Source: Sandaracinus amylolyticus (GTDB lineage Bacteria > Myxococcota_A > Polyangia > Polyangiales > Sandaracinaceae). From it: 64,000 bases of DNA. The notes beneath the pieces were generated by a model. It was not told the DNA's origin. It ran no database searches and saw only the letters and a list, made by a program, of their open reading frames with translations. This document shows positions 34,612 to 45,439 of the stretch, piece after piece. Numbering within the stretch: the first letter of the stretch is position 1; each line of letters opens with the position of its first letter. A program made the position numbers and the translations under genes. The stretch covers positions 4,340,001 through 4,404,000 of the forward strand of contig NZ_CP011125.1 of assembly GCF_000737325.1 (NCBI RefSeq). Reading direction: 5' to 3'.

Positions 34612-34937
34612 CGGCGTCCTCCTCGCGGGCCATGTTGCGCGTGCGCGTGACAGCGTGCCGTCAGCGAAGCGCTTCCGACGCGCCCGAAGTGCTTCCGACG
34701 CGCCCCGCCGGCCGATCCAGCCCGCGTCGGAACCTCCTGGAGCGCGTCGGAAGCTCCCGGAGCGCGTCGGAAGCTCCCGGAGCGCGTCGGAAGCTCTCGA
34801 AACACGTCATCGACGGCCCGCGGGGCGCGTCGGAAGCCTCCTGGCCGCGTCGCAACGTCCCGAGCCGGTTCCTTGCGTCGTCGCCGAAAACCCTGCTATG
34901 AGCGCCCGTCCGGGCCTGAACGCAGGTCCAGGAGCGC
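34612..34937. other. 326-bp gene-free interval upstream of parC
   Basis: No convincing gene is present. The interval contains the 20-bp repeat array (34666-34863) and, at its right end, a candidate Shine-Dalgarno (AGGAG) just before the parC start. Short reading frames here follow the repeat period rather than normal codon bias. Confidence 0.7.
34666..34863. repeat. 20-bp repeat array with inverted left end, upstream of parC
   Basis: Units at 34741-34760, 34761-34780 and 34781-34800 share the core GCGCGTCGGAAGCTC; the first two are identical and the third diverges in its last bases. Diverged direct units lie at 34721-34740, 34825-34844 and 34845-34863. At 34666-34685 and 34686-34705 two 20-bp units carry the core in reverse complement (GCTTCCGACGCGC). 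The array thus has about eight recognisable units, part inverted, ending 75 bp before the parC start. Confidence 0.9.
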
Positions 34938-37364
34938 GTGGCTCGAATGACGCAACCGCGCAATCAGCTCTCGCTGTTCGACTCGCCGCCCGGAGCTCCA
35001 CAAGCGCCCGGTCGGCCCCCGCCTCCCCCATCGAATATGCAGATCCAGGACGCATCCCTCTCCGAGGAGACCCAGAAGCGCTATCTCAATTACGCGCTCT
35101 CGGTCGTCACCTCTCGCGCGCTCCCCGACGTGCGCGACGGCCTCAAGCCCGTTCAGCGCCGCATCCTCTACGGCATGCATCGCGGCGGCGTGCGCGCCGA
35201 CGGTCGCTACGTGAAGTGCGCGCGCGTCGTCGGCGAGGTGATGGGTAAGTACCACCCGCACGGCGACAGCTCGATCTACGACGCGCTCGTGCGCATGGCG
35301 CAGCCGTTCACGCTGCGCGTGCCGCTCGTCGACGGGCAGGGCAACTTCGGCAACGCCGACGGCGATGGCGCCGCCGCGATGCGCTACACGGAGTGCAAGC
35401 TCTCGCGCGCCGCGGGCGAGCTCCTGAACGAGCTCGACAAGGACACCGTCGACTTCCGGCCGAACTACGACGGCGTCGAGGAAGAGCCGGTCGTGCTCCC
35501 GGCGCGCTTCCCGAACCTGCTGGTCAACGGCAGCTCGGGCATCGCGGTCGGCATGGCGACCTCGATCCCGCCGCACAACCTCGGCGAGGTGATCGACGCG
35601 ACGATCGCCGTGATCGACGAGCCCGACCTCGCGGTGAAGGGGATCCTGAAGTTCATCAAGGGCCCCGACTTCCCGACCGGCGGCCAGGTGATCTCGACCA
35701 AGCGCGAGCTCGAGGACGTCTACACGACGGGCCAGGGCTCGGTGAAGGTCCGCGGCACCTGGAAGCTCGAAGAGCCGGCGAAGGGCAACCCGCAGATCAT
35801 CATCACGTCGATCCCGTACGCGGTGGAGCGCAAGACCGTCGTCGAGAAGATCGCCGAGGTCATCATCGCGAAGAAGCTGCCGGTGCTGCTCGACGTGCGC
35901 GACGAGTCGACCGACGAGACGCGCGTCGTCTGCGAGATCAAGAAGGGCACCGATCCGCAGCTCGTGATGGCGTACCTCTTCAAGCACACGCCGCTGTCGA
36001 CGAACGTGCAGGTGAACCTGACGTGCCTCGTGCCGGTGAAGGGCGCGAGCGGCGAGGTGCCTGCGCCGGAGCGCCTCGATCTGAAGGCGATGCTCCGGCA
36101 CTTCCTCGACTTCCGCATGCAGGTCGTGGTGCGCCGGCTCGGGTACGACCTGAAGGTCGTCCAGCGCCGCATCCACATCCTCGAGGGCTTCGTCACGATC
36201 TTCGACGCGCTCGACGAGACGATCCGCATCATCCGCAAGAGCCAGAACAAGGCGGACGCGGCCGAGAAGCTGATGAAGCGCTTCGAGCTGAGCGCGGAGC
36301 AGGTCGACGCGATCCTCGAGCTGCGCCTCTATCGACTGGCCCAGCTCGAGATCAACATCATCCGCGAGGAGCTCGAGGAGAAGCGCAAGGAGGCGAAGCG
36401 CCTCCAGCAGCTGCTCTCGAGCGAGGCCGCGCGCTGGAAGCTGATCCGCGCCGAGCTCCTCGAGCTGAAGACGACGTACGCCGATCGCCGCGCGACGAAG
36501 ATCGTCGGTGACGCGAACGAGCCCGAGTACGACGCCGAGGCGTTCATCATCGAAGAGGACGCGTTCGTGCTGCTCAGCCAGCAGGGCTGGGTGAAGCGCC
36601 AGGGCAGCGTGAAGGACCTCGCGAGCACGCGCGTGCGAGAGGGCGACGCGGTGCAGGACGTCGTCTTCGGGAGCACGAAGGCGAGCGTCGCGTTCTTCTC
36701 GAACTTCGGCGCGTGTTACGTGTGCCGCATCGTCGACGTGCAGGCGACGACCGGCTACGGCAACCCGGTGCAGACGATGTTCAAGCTCGCCGACGGCGAG
36801 CGCATCGTGAAGATGCTGAGCTTCGATCCGCGCCAGCTCGACGTGCCGCCGGAGATCGAGAACGCGCCCGAGCCGCAGCCGCCGTACGCGCTCGCGGTGA
36901 CGAAGGGCGGCATGTGCATGCGCTTCTCGCTGCGCGCGCATCGCGAGCCGAGCACGCGCGCGGGCCGCAAGTACGTGCGCCTCACGCCGGACTTCCCGAA
37001 GGGTGGTGACGAGGTCGTCTACGTCGACGTGTGCCGCGGCGACGAGAAGCTCGCGTGCGCGACCGCCGAGGGCCACGCGCTGGTGTGCATGGCCGACGAG
37101 GTGCCGATCCTCGCGGGCGCGGGCAAGGGCGTGAAGCTGATCAAGATCGACGATCCCAACGACGCGGTGCTCGGCGCGCGCCTGATGAAGGACTCGCACG
37201 CGCCGCTCGTGCTCGAGCACGAGAACGGCAAGACGTACGAGATCACGGTGTGGACGCACCTCGTGGCGCGCGGCAACAAGGGCAGCGAGCTCTTCAAGCG
37301 CGGCCGCGCCGTCCGCGTGCATCCCGTCGAGCCGACGGTCCCGAGCCTCGAGGAGAAGGGTTGA
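34938..37364 (+). CDS. parC: DNA topoisomerase IV subunit A (type IIA topoisomerase)
   Basis: An 808-residue A subunit that breaks and rejoins DNA. The catalytic Tyr150 is in AAMRYTE, and the quinolone-determining region reads [17 protein letters not shown] with Ser111 and Asp115, the susceptible pattern. The breakage-reunion core starts at [20 protein letters not shown]. The C-terminal propeller has [17 protein letters not shown], closer to ParC than to the GyrA box. A Pro-rich N-terminal extension of about 35 residues ([13 protein letters not shown]) precedes the core; ATG 34947 or 35037 are alternative starts. Its stop overlaps the parE start (TGATG). Distinguishing ParC from GyrA by eye is not certain. 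Confidence 0.9.
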   Translation: MARMTQPRNQLSLFDSPPGAPQAPGRPPPPPSNMQIQDASLSEETQKRYLNYALSVVTSRALPDVRDGLKPVQRRILYGMHRGGVRADGRYVKCARVVGEVMGKYHPHGDSSIYDALVRMAQPFTLRVPLVDGQGNFGNADGDGAAAMRYTECKLSRAAGELLNELDKDTVDFRPNYDGVEEEPVVLPARFPNLLVNGSSGIAVGMATSIPPHNLGEVIDATIAVIDEPDLAVKGILKFIKGPDFPTGGQVISTKRELEDVYTTGQGSVKVRGTWKLEEPAKGNPQIIITSIPYAVERKTVVEKIAEVIIAKKLPVLLDVRDESTDETRVVCEIKKGTDPQLVMAYLFKHTPLSTNVQVNLTCLVPVKGASGEVPAPERLDLKAMLRHFLDFRMQVVVRRLGYDLKVVQRRIHILEGFVTIFDALDETIRIIRKSQNKADAAEKLMKRFELSAEQVDAILELRLYRLAQLEINIIREELEEKRKEAKRLQQLLSSEAARWKLIRAELLELKTTYADRRATKIVGDANEPEYDAEAFIIEEDAFVLLSQQGWVKRQGSVKDLASTRVREGDAVQDVVFGSTKASVAFFSNFGACYVCRIVDVQATTGYGNPVQTMFKLADGERIVKMLSFDPRQLDVPPEIENAPEPQPPYALAVTKGGMCMRFSLRAHREPSTRAGRKYVRLTPDFPKGGDEVVYVDVCRGDEKLACATAEGHALVCMADEVPILAGAGKGVKLIKIDDPNDAVLGARLMKDSHAPLVLEHENGKTYEITVWTHLVARGNKGSELFKRGRAVRVHPVEPTVPSLEEKG

Positions 37365-39322
37365 TGGCGAGCCCGAACGTGAACGGCAAGGCCGCGAGCG
37401 TGCGCCCTCCGAAGGGCGGCGACTACACCGCGACGGACCTCGAGGTCCTCGAGGGGCTCGAGCCGGTGCGCAAGCGCCCCGCGATGTACATCGGGGACAC
37501 TGCGAAGACCGGCTATCACCACCTGCTCTGGGAGATCCTCGACAACTCGGTCGACGAGGCGATCAACGGCCACGCCGATCGCATCGAGGTCGTGCTCGAC
37601 GCGGATCACAAGGGCGTGTCGGTCACGGACAACGGGCGCGGCATCCCGCTCGAGGTGCACCCGAAGTTCAAGAAGACCGGCCTCGAGATCGTCCTCACGA
37701 TCCTCCACGCGGGCGGCAAGTTCGAAGGCAAGAACTACCGCGTCTCGGGCGGTCTCCACGGCGTCGGCGCGAGCGTCGTGAACGCGCTCTCGGAGAACCT
37801 GATCGCCTACGTGCGCAAGGGCGGCGAGGAGTTCCAGCAGACGTTCGAGCGCGGCGCGCCGACGAGCAAGCTCAAGAAGAACGGCAAGACGAGCAAGCGC
37901 GGCACGCAGATCCACTTCCGCCCGGACCCGCAGATCTTCGGCAAGCAGACGTTCGACCTCGAGGTGATCAAGCAGCGCCTCGAGGCCAAGAGCTATCTGC
38001 ACAAGGGCCTGCACGTCACGCTCAAGGACGAGAAGTCCCACGAGCGCTGGGAGTTCCACCACCCGGGCGGCATCGTCGAGTACCTCGGCAAGCTCGTCGC
38101 GGAGCGCGGCCAGAAGGCGATCCAGCCCGCGCCGTTCACGCTGGAGCGCGAGGACGAGCCGCGGCTCGAGCTCGCGCTGACGTGGACCGAGTCGCCCGAC
38201 GAGAAGATCCTGACGTTCGCCAACGGCATCCCGACGGGGAACGGCGGCACGCACGAGGCGGGCACCAAGAGCGCGCTGAACAAGGCGATCCGCGCGTTCA
38301 TGGCGGCGAAGAAGATCGAGCCGAAGGGCGTGACGATCACCGCCGAGGACATCCGCGAGGGCGTGGTCGCGCTCGTCAGCGTCTACGTCGCGGAGCCGCA
38401 GTTCCAGGGGCAGACCAAGGACCGCCTCAACAACCCCGAGGTCGCGGGCCAGGTCGAGGGCGTGGTGCGCACCGCGCTCGAGCAGTGGCTGCTCCACAAC
38501 TCGTCGGTCGCGGAGAACATCGTCGCACGCATCGTGCTCGCGGCTCGCGCTCGCGAGGCATCGCGCGCGGCGTCGCAGCAGGTCTCGCGCAAGACCGCGG
38601 TGAGCCACCGGCTCAACCTGCCGGGCAAGCTCGCGGACTGCTCGAGCACCGACCCGGGCACGAGCGAGCTGTTCCTCGTCGAGGGCGACTCCGCAGGCGG
38701 CTCGGCGAAGGCGGGACGCGACCGCAAGACGCAGGCGATCCTCCCGCTGCGCGGCAAGGTGCTCAACGCGGAGCGCGCCAACAACGCGGCCGTGATGGGC
38801 AACAAGGAGCTGCAGGACATCGTGTCCGCGCTCGGCTGCGGGCTCGGCAAGGACTTCGACGCGGGGAAGCTCCGCTACGGCAAGATCTTCCTGCTGATGG
38901 ATGCCGACAGCGACGGGCACCACATCGCGACGCTCTTGCTGACGTTCTTCTACCGGATGCTGCCGGGCCTCATCCGGGGCGGGCACGTCTACATCGCGCA
39001 GCCGCCGCTCTACAAGATCACCGCGGGCAAGGAGACGCACTGGGCGCTCGACGACGCGGACAAGGAGCGCATCCTCGCGACGCTGCCGAAGAACGTCAAA
39101 CCGGTGATCAACCGGTTCAAGGGCCTCGGCGAGATGAACCCGGATCAGCTGAAGGTCACGACGCTCGATCCGAAGAAGCGCCGCGCGCTGCGCGTGATCA
39201 TCGACGAAGAGCTCGAGACCGATCGCGTGCTGAACGAGCTGATGGGCCGCGACGCGTCGCAGCGCTTCCGCTTCATCATGGAGCGCGCTCCGAAGGCGGA
39301 CTCGGAAGCGCTCGACGTCTGA
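37364..39322 (+). CDS. parE: DNA topoisomerase IV subunit B (type IIA topoisomerase ATPase)
   Basis: A 652-residue ATPase subunit. The GHKL ATP site is seen as [25 protein letters not shown] and [16 protein letters not shown]. The TOPRIM metal site is [27 protein letters not shown] and [14 protein letters not shown]. The end [19 protein letters not shown] is also diagnostic. Length is nearer ParE (about 630-650) than long proteobacterial GyrB. ATG 37364 shares one base with the parC TGA, so the subunits are translationally coupled, which favours stoichiometric A2B2 assembly. The A-before-B order is the reverse of many gyrase operons. Confidence 0.92.
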   Translation: MASPNVNGKAASVRPPKGGDYTATDLEVLEGLEPVRKRPAMYIGDTAKTGYHHLLWEILDNSVDEAINGHADRIEVVLDADHKGVSVTDNGRGIPLEVHPKFKKTGLEIVLTILHAGGKFEGKNYRVSGGLHGVGASVVNALSENLIAYVRKGGEEFQQTFERGAPTSKLKKNGKTSKRGTQIHFRPDPQIFGKQTFDLEVIKQRLEAKSYLHKGLHVTLKDEKSHERWEFHHPGGIVEYLGKLVAERGQKAIQPAPFTLEREDEPRLELALTWTESPDEKILTFANGIPTGNGGTHEAGTKSALNKAIRAFMAAKKIEPKGVTITAEDIREGVVALVSVYVAEPQFQGQTKDRLNNPEVAGQVEGVVRTALEQWLLHNSSVAENIVARIVLAARAREASRAASQQVSRKTAVSHRLNLPGKLADCSSTDPGTSELFLVEGDSAGGSAKAGRDRKTQAILPLRGKVLNAERANNAAVMGNKELQDIVSALGCGLGKDFDAGKLRYGKIFLLMDADSDGHHIATLLLTFFYRMLPGLIRGGHVYIAQPPLYKITAGKETHWALDDADKERILATLPKNVKPVINRFKGLGEMNPDQLKVTTLDPKKRRALRVIIDEELETDRVLNELMGRDASQRFRFIMERAPKADSEALDV

Positions 39323-39337
39323 CGCACGCGCGCTCGA

Positions 39338-39427
39338 GATTCCACCGCAGGGGGCCACGGAGCGCCGCAGAGGTCGGGAGAGACACTCTCTCTCTTCTGC
39401 GGTTCTCTGCGATCTCTGCGGTGAATC
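39338..39427. repeat. Imperfect 90-nt inverted repeat of the CCGCAGAG type
   Basis: GATTCCACCGCAG at 39338-39350 mirrors CTGCGGTGAATC at 39416-39427 with a single bulged C. Inside, further CCGCAGAG / CTCTGCG copies continue the pairing imperfectly, with the turn in the purine/pyrimidine-rich middle (GGGAGAGACACTCTC). It lies after parE and before the OmpA gene. The form and motif resemble short dispersed CGCAGAG-type intergenic repeats of environmental bacteria. It may act as a terminator stem. Confidence 0.7.
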
Positions 39428-39531
39428 CCCCCGCTCGGAGCGCGCGGCGCTGTTTCTAGTGTCAACGGAACGTCGCGCTGTACGCGAACTTCTTCTTCCG
39501 TCGCATCGCGCGATTCCGATACGATGAACGG

Positions 39532-40853
<1,322 letters not shown>

Positions 40854-40854
<1 letters not shown>

Positions 40855-42104
40855 TGCGTGCGGGTCTGGTCATCGCGCTGCTCGCGACGCTGATCGGGTG
40901 CGACGCGATCGTCGGCGCGGAGTGCGCGGACGGGCTCGTGCGCTGCGGCGATCGCTGCACGACCGAGCTCGAGTGCGCCGCGGGGATGGACGCGGGCGGC
41001 ATGGACGCCGGCGTGCGCGATGCGGGCGACGCGGGCGACGACGAGCTCGACGCCGAGGTCCCGATCGACGGCGATGCGGGCCGCCGGATCCCGGAGGGCG
41101 GCACGCAGGAGCGCGACTCCGCGATCGACGGCGCGATGGAGGACGGCGCGGTCGAGGACGGCGCGGTCGACGACGCATCGACGGGCGACGGCTCGATGGG
41201 CGACGGCGGCGGCCCGATGGGCTGCGACCTCGGCGAGATCGAGTGCGACGGCATGTGCGTCGACGGCCGCACCGACCCGATCCACTGCGGTGGCTGCGAC
41301 ATCGTGTGCGAGGCCGGCGAGGTCTGCGCCGACGGCGTGTGCACCGCGACGTGCGACGCGCCGCTCGTGCGCTGCGGCGCGCGCTGCATCGACGTGTCGA
41401 GCGATCCCGACAACTGCGGCGGCTGCGGCGTCGTCTGTGCGTCGGGCATCTGCATCGACGGCGAGTGCTCCGACGCGCTCGCGGGCCACGTCGTCGCGAT
41501 CGGCCACGACTACGTCTCGAGCCGCTCGGGCATGCGCCGCCTCGCCGGCAACGCCGTGTTCCTCGCGCGAGGCAGCCCGGCGCGCGTGGTCGTGTTCGAG
41601 GGCGGCTCGACGCGCGCGTCGCGCCTCGGCACCGACGCGGCGATCCAGCTCGTCGCGAACAACATCGGGCGCACGTGGGATCGCATCGTCGTCGAGCACC
41701 CCGCCGAGGTGCCGTACGAGCTCGCCGACGCCGACGCGTTCGTGATCTACGCGCAGAGCACGTCGACGGACGCGGAGCTGCGCGAGTGGGGCGCCGCTTG
41801 GAGCCGCGCGCTCGAGTCGTTCGTGCGGCGCGGTCGCGTCGTCGTGATGTTCGAGACGCAGAGCGACACGAACGCGGGCACCTGGCAGATCCTCGACGCG
41901 GCCGGGCTCTTCGCGTGCACCGGGCGCACCGCGACGACGAGCCCGACGATCATGGTCGTCGAGCCCTCCGACGCGGTCGCGCTGCGCGTGCCGCTGACCT
42001 ACGCGTACGAGCGCGAGACCGTGCGCTTCGAGACGACGCAGCCGACCGTCGTGTGCAGCGACGGCACCGGGCCCGTGGTCGTCCACCGCACGATCGTTCC
42101 CTGA
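40854..42104 (+). CDS. Cys-rich lipoprotein, cotranslated with OmpA protein
   Basis: A 416-residue lipoprotein with signal MRAGLVIALLATLIGC (Cys16). Short Cys-rich modules of the form C-x-GL-x-RCG-x-C and DP-xx-CGGC-xx-C occur at about residues 22-40, 125-160 and 165-200 (for example RCGARCIDVSSDPDNCGGCG), split by an Asp/Gly/Ala linker. Such modules are frequent in myxobacterial surface proteins. The C-terminal 200 residues (HVVAIGHDYVSSRSGMRRLA, then DADAFVIYAQSTSTDAELRE) form an alpha/beta domain resembling class I glutamine-amidotransferase-like folds, of unknown use. ATG 40854 overlaps the upstream TGA. Confidence 0.82.
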
Positions 42105-42108
42105 GCCT

Positions 42109-42639
42109 TCACGCGCGCGTCAGGCGACCATCGGCCTCGAGGCGCGCGACGAGCGCCTCGGGGTCGCGCACGCCCTCGAAGAACGCGTCGCGCTCCTTCG
42201 CGTCGAGCCGGTGATCGTCGTTGGCGTCGAGCGCGCGCAGCACGCGTCGCAGCGTCTCGAGCTCGGCGCGGCTCACCTGATGCGCGGGCGGGACGAGCCG
42301 CGCGAAGTGCTCGATCGCTTCCGCACAGCGCGTCATCTCGTCCTCGTCGAGGCGCCCGTTCGCATCGAGATCGAGGTAGTCGAGGATCTTGTTGAGCGTC
42401 TCGAGCGCATCCGCGTCGACGTGGCGCAGCGGCGCGAGCAGGCGACGCGCGAGCACGCGATCACCCGCGTGGAGCTCGTGGCGCGCGCCGCCGCCGAAGC
42501 GGCCGAGCACTCCTGCGAGCTGGCGCTGGCCGCGATCGTCGAGCGCCGCGATCTGCTCGGCGAGCGCCGGCGCTTCGTCCTTCGTCGCCTCGAGGAACGG
42601 CGCGACGAGCTGGAGGGGAGGGGCGTTCTTCGTGGTCAT
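42109..42639 (-). CDS. EF-hand calcium-binding protein
   Basis: A 176-residue soluble protein with two canonical EF-hands: DLDANGRLDEDEM at about residues 92-104 and DANDDHRLDAKER at about 140-152, each having Asp at positions 1 and 12-like Glu with a central Gly or His. The N-terminal 80 residues are helical. ATG 42639 is preferred over ATG 42645 because AGGAG lies eight bases upstream of it. It begins 11 bp after the end of the SDR gene, same strand, so the two probably form an operon. A calcium sensor or buffer role is inferred. Confidence 0.84.
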   Translation of the reverse strand: MTTKNAPPLQLVAPFLEATKDEAPALAEQIAALDDRGQRQLAGVLGRFGGGARHELHAGDRVLARRLLAPLRHVDADALETLNKILDYLDLDANGRLDEDEMTRCAEAIEHFARLVPPAHQVSRAELETLRRVLRALDANDDHRLDAKERDAFFEGVRDPEALVARLEADGRLTRA

Positions 42640-42650
42640 GTCCATCGCTC

Positions 42651-43352
42651 CTAGGCGCGCCCGTAGACCGGGATCAACGCCCCGCTCGTGGTGCGGTTGC
42701 GCGGCGACGCGAGGAACACGATCGTCTCCGCGACGTCCTCGACGCTCGGCCACTGCGTGAAGTCGGCGCTCGGCATCGCGGCGCGGTTCACGGGCGTGTC
42801 CAGCGTGGACGGAACCACGGCGTTCACCCAGATGCCCTCGGGTCGGAGCTCCTCCGCGAGCGACTGCGTGAGCGCTGCGACCGCGCCCTTCGCGGCTGCG
42901 TACGCCGACACGTTCGCGCTGGGCACGAGCGCGGGCTTCGCGGCGACGTTCACCAGGCGACCTCCGCGTCCGTCCTGCTCGCGCATGCGCTTCACCGCTT
43001 CGCGGCAGCACAGGTAGCTGCTGATCGCGTTCGAGCTCAGCAGACGGCGCAGCGTCGTGGGCGTGGTCTCGACGATGCCGCCGCCCGAGAACGACCCGGC
43101 GAGCTGGATCGACGCCCAGATCGACGGCGCGTGCGCGTAGAAGCGCTCGACCTGCACCTCGTCGCTGAGATCGAACCCGACGCGCACCGACACGCGCGGG
43201 TCCGACGCGAGCGCGAAGCGCTGCGCCTCCGCCTCGTCGAACGCAGGCACGTGCACGCGCGCGCCGAGCTCGACCAGCCGTCGCGTCACTGCGGTCCCGA
43301 GCGCGCCTGCGCCGCCCGTCACGATCACGTGGAGCCCTTCGAGCTCGAGCAT
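42651..43352 (-). CDS. Short-chain dehydrogenase/reductase
   Basis: A 233-residue classical SDR. The Rossmann motif is VIVTGGAGALGTAVTRRLVE, and the active-site Tyr and Lys are in VSAYAAAKGAVAALTQS, with the conserved Ser position replaced by Pro/Ala-Lys residues (VNVAAKPALVPSA). The C-terminus reads TSGALIPVYGRA. The canonical NNAG motif is changed to IQLAGSFSGG. A perfect AAGGAGG precedes ATG 43352. It is upstream of the EF-hand gene in the same operon. Substrate is unknown. Confidence 0.88.
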   Translation of the reverse strand: MLELEGLHVIVTGGAGALGTAVTRRLVELGARVHVPAFDEAEAQRFALASDPRVSVRVGFDLSDEVQVERFYAHAPSIWASIQLAGSFSGGGIVETTPTTLRRLLSSNAISSYLCCREAVKRMREQDGRGGRLVNVAAKPALVPSANVSAYAAAKGAVAALTQSLAEELRPEGIWVNAVVPSTLDTPVNRAAMPSADFTQWPSVEDVAETIVFLASPRNRTTSGALIPVYGRA

Positions 43353-43497
43353 CGATCCTCCTTGGGGGCGGAACCCTACCGAATTCGACCCGTCGAGGAG
43401 AGCAGGAAGAAGAGGAGCACCACGTCGCCAGCTCCGCGCTCGAGCGCGGAGAAAAGAGAGACGATCGTCTTCGTGGTCGGCGGGTCGGAAGGCGGCG

Positions 43498-43565
43498 GCG
43501 GTGCCGAATCAGCGGCGGATCCGGCGCTGCGGGCGTCTGCGGTGCCGAATCAGCGGCCGATCCGG
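43498..43565 (+). repeat. Two 27-bp direct repeats spaced 41 bp
   Basis: Copies at 43498-43524 and 43539-43565 both read GCGGTGCCGAATCAGCGGC, then one differing base, then GATCCGG. They lie in a gene-free stretch of 274 bp between the SDR start (43352) and the lipoprotein stop (43627). Besides these copies I see nothing coding in the stretch. Confidence 0.75.
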
Positions 43566-43626
43566 GACCGCGCAGACGCGCGCGGAGCGCGTGCTGTCGC
43601 GGGGTTGGCGACGGCGTCGCGCGGTC

Positions 43627-44148
43627 TCACCGCGAGGGCTCGTAGACCACGGAGATCGCCCAGCCGGGCGCGAGACCGCACGGCGATGGCGCGTGTCGCA
43701 CGAGCGCGATCCGACCGCCCTCGATCTCCCACTCGTAGTACGCACCGCGGCGTACGCGCGTCGGCGCGCCGTAGCTCGCTTCGAGCTCGCGTCGCGCGGT
43801 GTCGAGCGCGCCGCGCGCGTCCGCCGCATCGGAGCCGCTGCGGGTCTCGCCGATGACCGCGAGCCGTTCGGGATCTCCGCGGAGATCGAGATCGATCGAC
43901 CACTCGCGCAGCGGCGGCGTGCAGAACGCGGAGCGAGCGCGCGGCAGCCCGTGCGCCGGGTCGGCGGCCATCACGTCGGTCGCGTGCCACTCGCCCGCGC
44001 ACGCTGCGTGTGCCTCGTCGACATTCATGCCGAAGCGGAAGCCGTGCAGCTCGGTCGGGAAGCTCGCGGTGTGCGGCGTCGCGATCCGGGTCGACGAGGC
44101 GCCGCAGCTCGCGATGAGCGGTGCGAGGACAATCCAGAGACCGCGCAT
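43627..44148 (-). CDS. Small lipoprotein, unknown
   Basis: A 173-residue exported lipoprotein with signal MRGLWIVLAPLIASC (Cys15). The mature part begins ATPHTASFPTELHGFRFGMN and contains two conserved-looking Cys (CAGEWHATDV and FCTPPLREWSIDL) that could form a disulfide. It ends with an amphipathic strand (GWAISVVYEPSR). A segment about WEIEGGRIALVRH resembles MliC/DUF-type beta proteins only loosely, so no family is claimed. It is divergent from the ParA-like gene, 114 bp apart. Confidence 0.75.
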   Translation of the reverse strand: MRGLWIVLAPLIASCGASSTRIATPHTASFPTELHGFRFGMNVDEAHAACAGEWHATDVMAADPAHGLPRARSAFCTPPLREWSIDLDLRGDPERLAVIGETRSGSDAADARGALDTARRELEASYGAPTRVRRGAYYEWEIEGGRIALVRHAPSPCGLAPGWAISVVYEPSR

Positions 44149-44262
44149 GTCGAGAGTCTCGCACGCGGGCTCGTCACTTTTTTGATTTCTCGCGCGCGTT
44201 CCGGCATCCGGGTGCGAGGCGCACGAACGGGTCGCGCGCCGCCACCTCGAGGAGAGACGCGC

Positions 44263-45426
44263 GTGGTCGACACACCGCTCTCGACGTGCTCCGTGTGCGA
44301 GCGCTCGTTCCAGGTCCGCTTCCGCTACCAGGTGCGCGAGGAGCACGGGACCTTCCACTACTTCTGCTCGCAGGGCTGTCAGCAGGCGAGCCTCGGCTAC
44401 TCGTCCGTGGGTACCACCGCGACGAGCGCCGCTGGCGCAGGCGCCGATGCTTCAGGCTGCAAGTGCGACGTGTGCGGGAAGGGCTTCACGCTCGAGTACC
44501 CGTTCCAGGTGCAGGTGAAGGACGGCGCACCGACGCACTTCTGCACGATGGAGTGCCGCAACGCGGCGCGCGCCGGCGTGCTGCGCGTGAACCGCGCGGG
44601 CGCGCCCGTCGCGAGCGGACCGCGACGCATCGCGGTGTTCAACCACAAGGGCGGCACCGGCAAGACGACGACGGCGGTGAACCTCGCGGCCGGTCTCGCC
44701 GCCGCGGGCAACAAGGTCCTGCTCGTCGACGCCGACGGTCAGGGCAACGTCGGCGCGTCGCTCGGCATCCGCGGCGAGAAGACGCTCTATCACGTGCTCG
44801 TCCACGGCGTGAACGCGATGGACGCCGCGGTGCCCGTCGACGATCGCCTGCACGTGTTGACCTCCAACGAGCTGCTCGCGGCCGCCGAGCTCCACCTCGC
44901 GACGCGCCCCAATCGTGATCGCGTGATGCGCGAGCGCCTCGGGGATCGCGTCACGGGCTACGACGTCGTCGTGCTCGACTGCGCGCCCGCGCTCTCGCTG
45001 ATGAACCAGAACGCGCTCGTCTACGCGGACAGCATCCTCGTGCCGGTCTCGTGCGACTACCTCTCGCTCGTCGGCGTGAAGCAGGTGCTGCGCACGCTCA
45101 AGCACGTGCGTGAGCTGCTCAAGCACGACGTCGCGCTGCTCGGCGTGCTCCCGACGTTCTACGACGTGCGCAACAAGATCGCGCGCGACTCGGTCTCGGC
45201 GCTCCAGGATCACTTCGGCGAGCGCTGCCTGCCGCCGATCCGCGTGAACACCAAGCTGCGCGAGGCGCCGAGCGCCAAGCAGACGATCTTCGAGTACGCG
45301 CCCGACAGCCACGGCGCGCTCGACTACTCGGTCCTCGTCGAGCACGTGCGACGCCTCCGCGGCGACACGCGCCTGCTCGACCGCCACGAGGGGCACACCG
45401 GCGAGGTCGCCCTGGCCGCCAGCTGA
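44263..45426 (+). CDS. ParA-type ATPase with two N-terminal TRASH-like zinc modules
   Basis: A 387-residue protein starting at GTG 44263 with GGAG nine bases upstream. Two N-terminal modules have the identical spacing C-x2-C-x22-C-x3-C: Cys 9, 12, 35, 39 and Cys 68, 71, 94, 98, each with F-(C)-xx-x-C near the end (YFCSQGC, HFCTMEC), as in TRASH/MYM-type zinc fingers. The ParA/Soj ATPase follows, with deviant Walker A KGGTGKTT at 129-136, LLVDADGQGNVGASLG and VVLDCAPALSLMN. It probably positions DNA or a protein cargo. An RHH gene begins 13 bp downstream. No ParB or parS is seen nearby. Confidence 0.92.
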   Translation: MVDTPLSTCSVCERSFQVRFRYQVREEHGTFHYFCSQGCQQASLGYSSVGTTATSAAGAGADASGCKCDVCGKGFTLEYPFQVQVKDGAPTHFCTMECRNAARAGVLRVNRAGAPVASGPRRIAVFNHKGGTGKTTTAVNLAAGLAAAGNKVLLVDADGQGNVGASLGIRGEKTLYHVLVHGVNAMDAAVPVDDRLHVLTSNELLAAAELHLATRPNRDRVMRERLGDRVTGYDVVVLDCAPALSLMNQNALVYADSILVPVSCDYLSLVGVKQVLRTLKHVRELLKHDVALLGVLPTFYDVRNKIARDSVSALQDHFGERCLPPIRVNTKLREAPSAKQTIFEYAPDSHGALDYSVLVEHVRRLRGDTRLLDRHEGHTGEVALAAS

Positions 45427-45439
45427 AGGAGTCGTGACG

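Noticed and set aside
34428-34963. Short genes inside the 20-bp repeat region
   Set aside because: Their periodic peptide follows the repeats, frames shift between units, and no start signal is present.
34938-39322. gyrA-gyrB assignment
   Set aside because: Subunit B length, the C-terminal GWVKR-type segment of subunit A and the A-then-B order fit ParC/ParE better, though I cannot exclude gyrase by eye.
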